Source: Homalodisca vitripennis
Taxonomy: Eukaryota; Arthropoda; Insecta; Hemiptera; Cicadellidae
Assembly (NCBI RefSeq): GCF_021130785.1
Contig: NC_060213.1
Coordinates: 71,134,001-71,198,000 of the forward strand
DNA length: 64,000 bases
Direction: 5' to 3'
In this document: positions 62,886 through 64,000 of the stretch, piece after piece
How the letters are laid out: the number at the start of each line of letters is the position of its first letter
How positions within the stretch are numbered: position 1 is the first letter of the stretch
Translations under genes and position numbers: made by a program
Notes under the pieces: generated by a model
Databases searched by the model: none
What the model saw: the letters and a program-made list of their open reading frames with translations, nothing else
Told to the model about the DNA's origin: nothing

Positions 62886-63368
62886 AAGAAGTGACTTTGG
62901 ATAATATTAATAAAATCAATATTAATCGTGCAACTATTGTAACCCGAAGGTAATTACAATAAAACAATATTATTTTTTGTAAAAGAATATCTCACTGCCA
63001 AAAGCCCAGATGAAAAATTCCTATATTTGTGGATTAAGAATATACAATTAAATAATTTGGAATAAATGCTCTTTCTTTACGATAGCTTTTAATATTGGAA
63101 ACACGTGTTTACCATAATCAATAAAAGTTATTAAATTATTCGTTTGTTTACAAAAAGAGTTCTATGATTCATGGGTAGTTCTAGGAAAAAATAGTCATAT
63201 GTGTGTTGGATTCCGTGCCGATTGTGATGAGCCAGAATGAGTGCGCTCTATCGTGCAAATAAACGTAATATAACATTTTATTCCTCCGATTATTCAGTCT
63301 ATTCTCTTCTGTTGTAATTATTATAACACGCGCAACATGTTTTTACTTATTTATGTCTTAAGGAAATT

Positions 63369-63482
63369 GCTTACTATTAAAAAAATACAGCAATATCCTG
63401 TACAAATGCCATTACTATAATCTCCTTTGAAATGTATAGGTAATATATTTCATTTAGTGGATACAGGTCTGTTATTATAATT
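63369..63482 (+). repeat. 110-bp block inserted in copy B tail
   Basis: Homologous to 39,143-39,253. It interrupts the continuity seen in copy A at about 43,990 (TTAAGGAAATT followed directly by ATGTTTTGG). Confidence 0.75.
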
Positions 63483-63483
63483 A

Positions 63484-64000
63484 TGTTTTTGAAATAATTA
63501 TAATTTAATTTTTCAACAATTGTTTAGCTATAAATATAAATCAAAATTTAAACACGAGAAACTTATCTATAAATAAAGCTATAACTTCTAAAATAATACC
63601 TTTAAAATTTTAAAGTTTGTATTGTGTATAAGGCATGCTTATACATGGTTCTGATTTAAAAATGGCCCTAACTTGCTGTAATTCTTAATTGGTCTTGTTA
63701 AAATAATTCTACTGAATAAATGCAATAAGAATCTTCACTCGCTATAAATATTAATTAACAATTATTTTCCAAATGTTTTAGAATTAATTATAATTTATTT
63801 TTAAAATAATTGTTTTGCTACAAATATAAATCAAAATTCAAACACGAGAAACATAGCTACGAATGAAGCTATAACTTCTAAAATTATATTTTTAAAATTG
63901 TATGGTTTTTTCTTTAGAGAGGCATGCTTATACATAGTTCTGATTACAAAATGGCCTAAATTCCTTAATTTCCTGTAATTTCTTATTGGTCTTGTTAAAG
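63484..64000 (+). repeat. Tandem duplication of the copy A/B tail
   Basis: 63,484-63,745 and 63,770-64,000 both match 43,990-44,240 of copy A, including AATATAAATCAAAATT, ACACGAGAAAC and GGCATGCTTATACAT. The second unit runs off the window. Confidence 0.85.

Larger units (their letters stand above)
57218..64000 (+). repeat. Large unclassified repeat, copy B (interrupted)
   Basis: Collinear with copy A (39,863-44,240). Extra material relative to A: 57,491-59,149, 61,150-61,757 and 63,369-63,482. Near the window edge the AT-rich tail is duplicated (63,484-63,745 and again 63,770 to the end), so the repeat continues beyond the window. Reading frames in copy A are not kept here, arguing against coding over most of its length. 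Confidence 0.85.

Overview
This is eukaryotic, AT-rich, repeat-dense DNA, most likely from an arthropod and probably an insect. The evidence is the low GC content, the long (TA)n, (TG)n and (CT)n microsatellites, the absence of dense coding, and the mix of recognisable elements: DD41D Tc1/mariner transposons, non-LTR retrotransposons with reverse transcriptase (RT) and RNase H, a Penelope-like element and a solo LTR. I could not fix the species. I found no host protein-coding exon, rRNA, complete tRNA or CRISPR array that I would defend. All recognisable coding sequence belongs to mobile elements, and every piece is partial or broken.

Left part (1-35.8 kb): mostly AT-rich intergenic or intronic DNA with scattered old repeats. 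These are the C-terminal end of an R1-like LINE on the minus strand (about 8.6-9.0 kb), a 255-bp direct repeat spaced by 650 bp (9.84 and 10.49 kb), a perfect 17-bp hairpin (10.95 kb), a three-copy diverged repeat (12.5, 20.0, 25.9 kb), a fold-back (inverted-repeat) family (16.7 and 23.3 kb), a Penelope-like GIY-YIG endonuclease fragment with a hammerhead-like hairpin downstream (21.8-22.45 kb, minus), and a 416-bp solo LTR with 4-bp target duplications (25.06-25.47 kb).

Right part (35.8-64 kb): two paralogous blocks with the same order. Each has an older repeat called H here (35.84-36.19 and 53.99-54.35 kb), then a TA-rich microsatellite holding a DD41D Tc1/mariner element with very long terminal inverted repeats, then more TA repeat, then a large unclassified repeat (copy A 39.86-44.24 kb; copy B 57.22-64.0 kb, interrupted by later insertions). 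The two transposases are different genes. Each is one visible lesion from an open frame: a 1-nt frameshift in the first and one TGA in the second.

Between the blocks (45-53.6 kb) lie two opposed non-LTR retrotransposon remnants (minus strand 48.4-50.3 kb with RT and RNase H; plus strand 50.45-50.98 kb with the start of an RT), a dispersed repeat seen at 46.66 and 53.33 kb, a roughly 250-bp (TG)n tract, and a tRNA T-arm fragment, probably from a SINE, set between (TA)n tracts. Comparing copies A and B works as an internal clock: it gives an empty site for a LINE insertion, shows microsatellite growth, and exposes a 1.66-kb segment present in only one copy.
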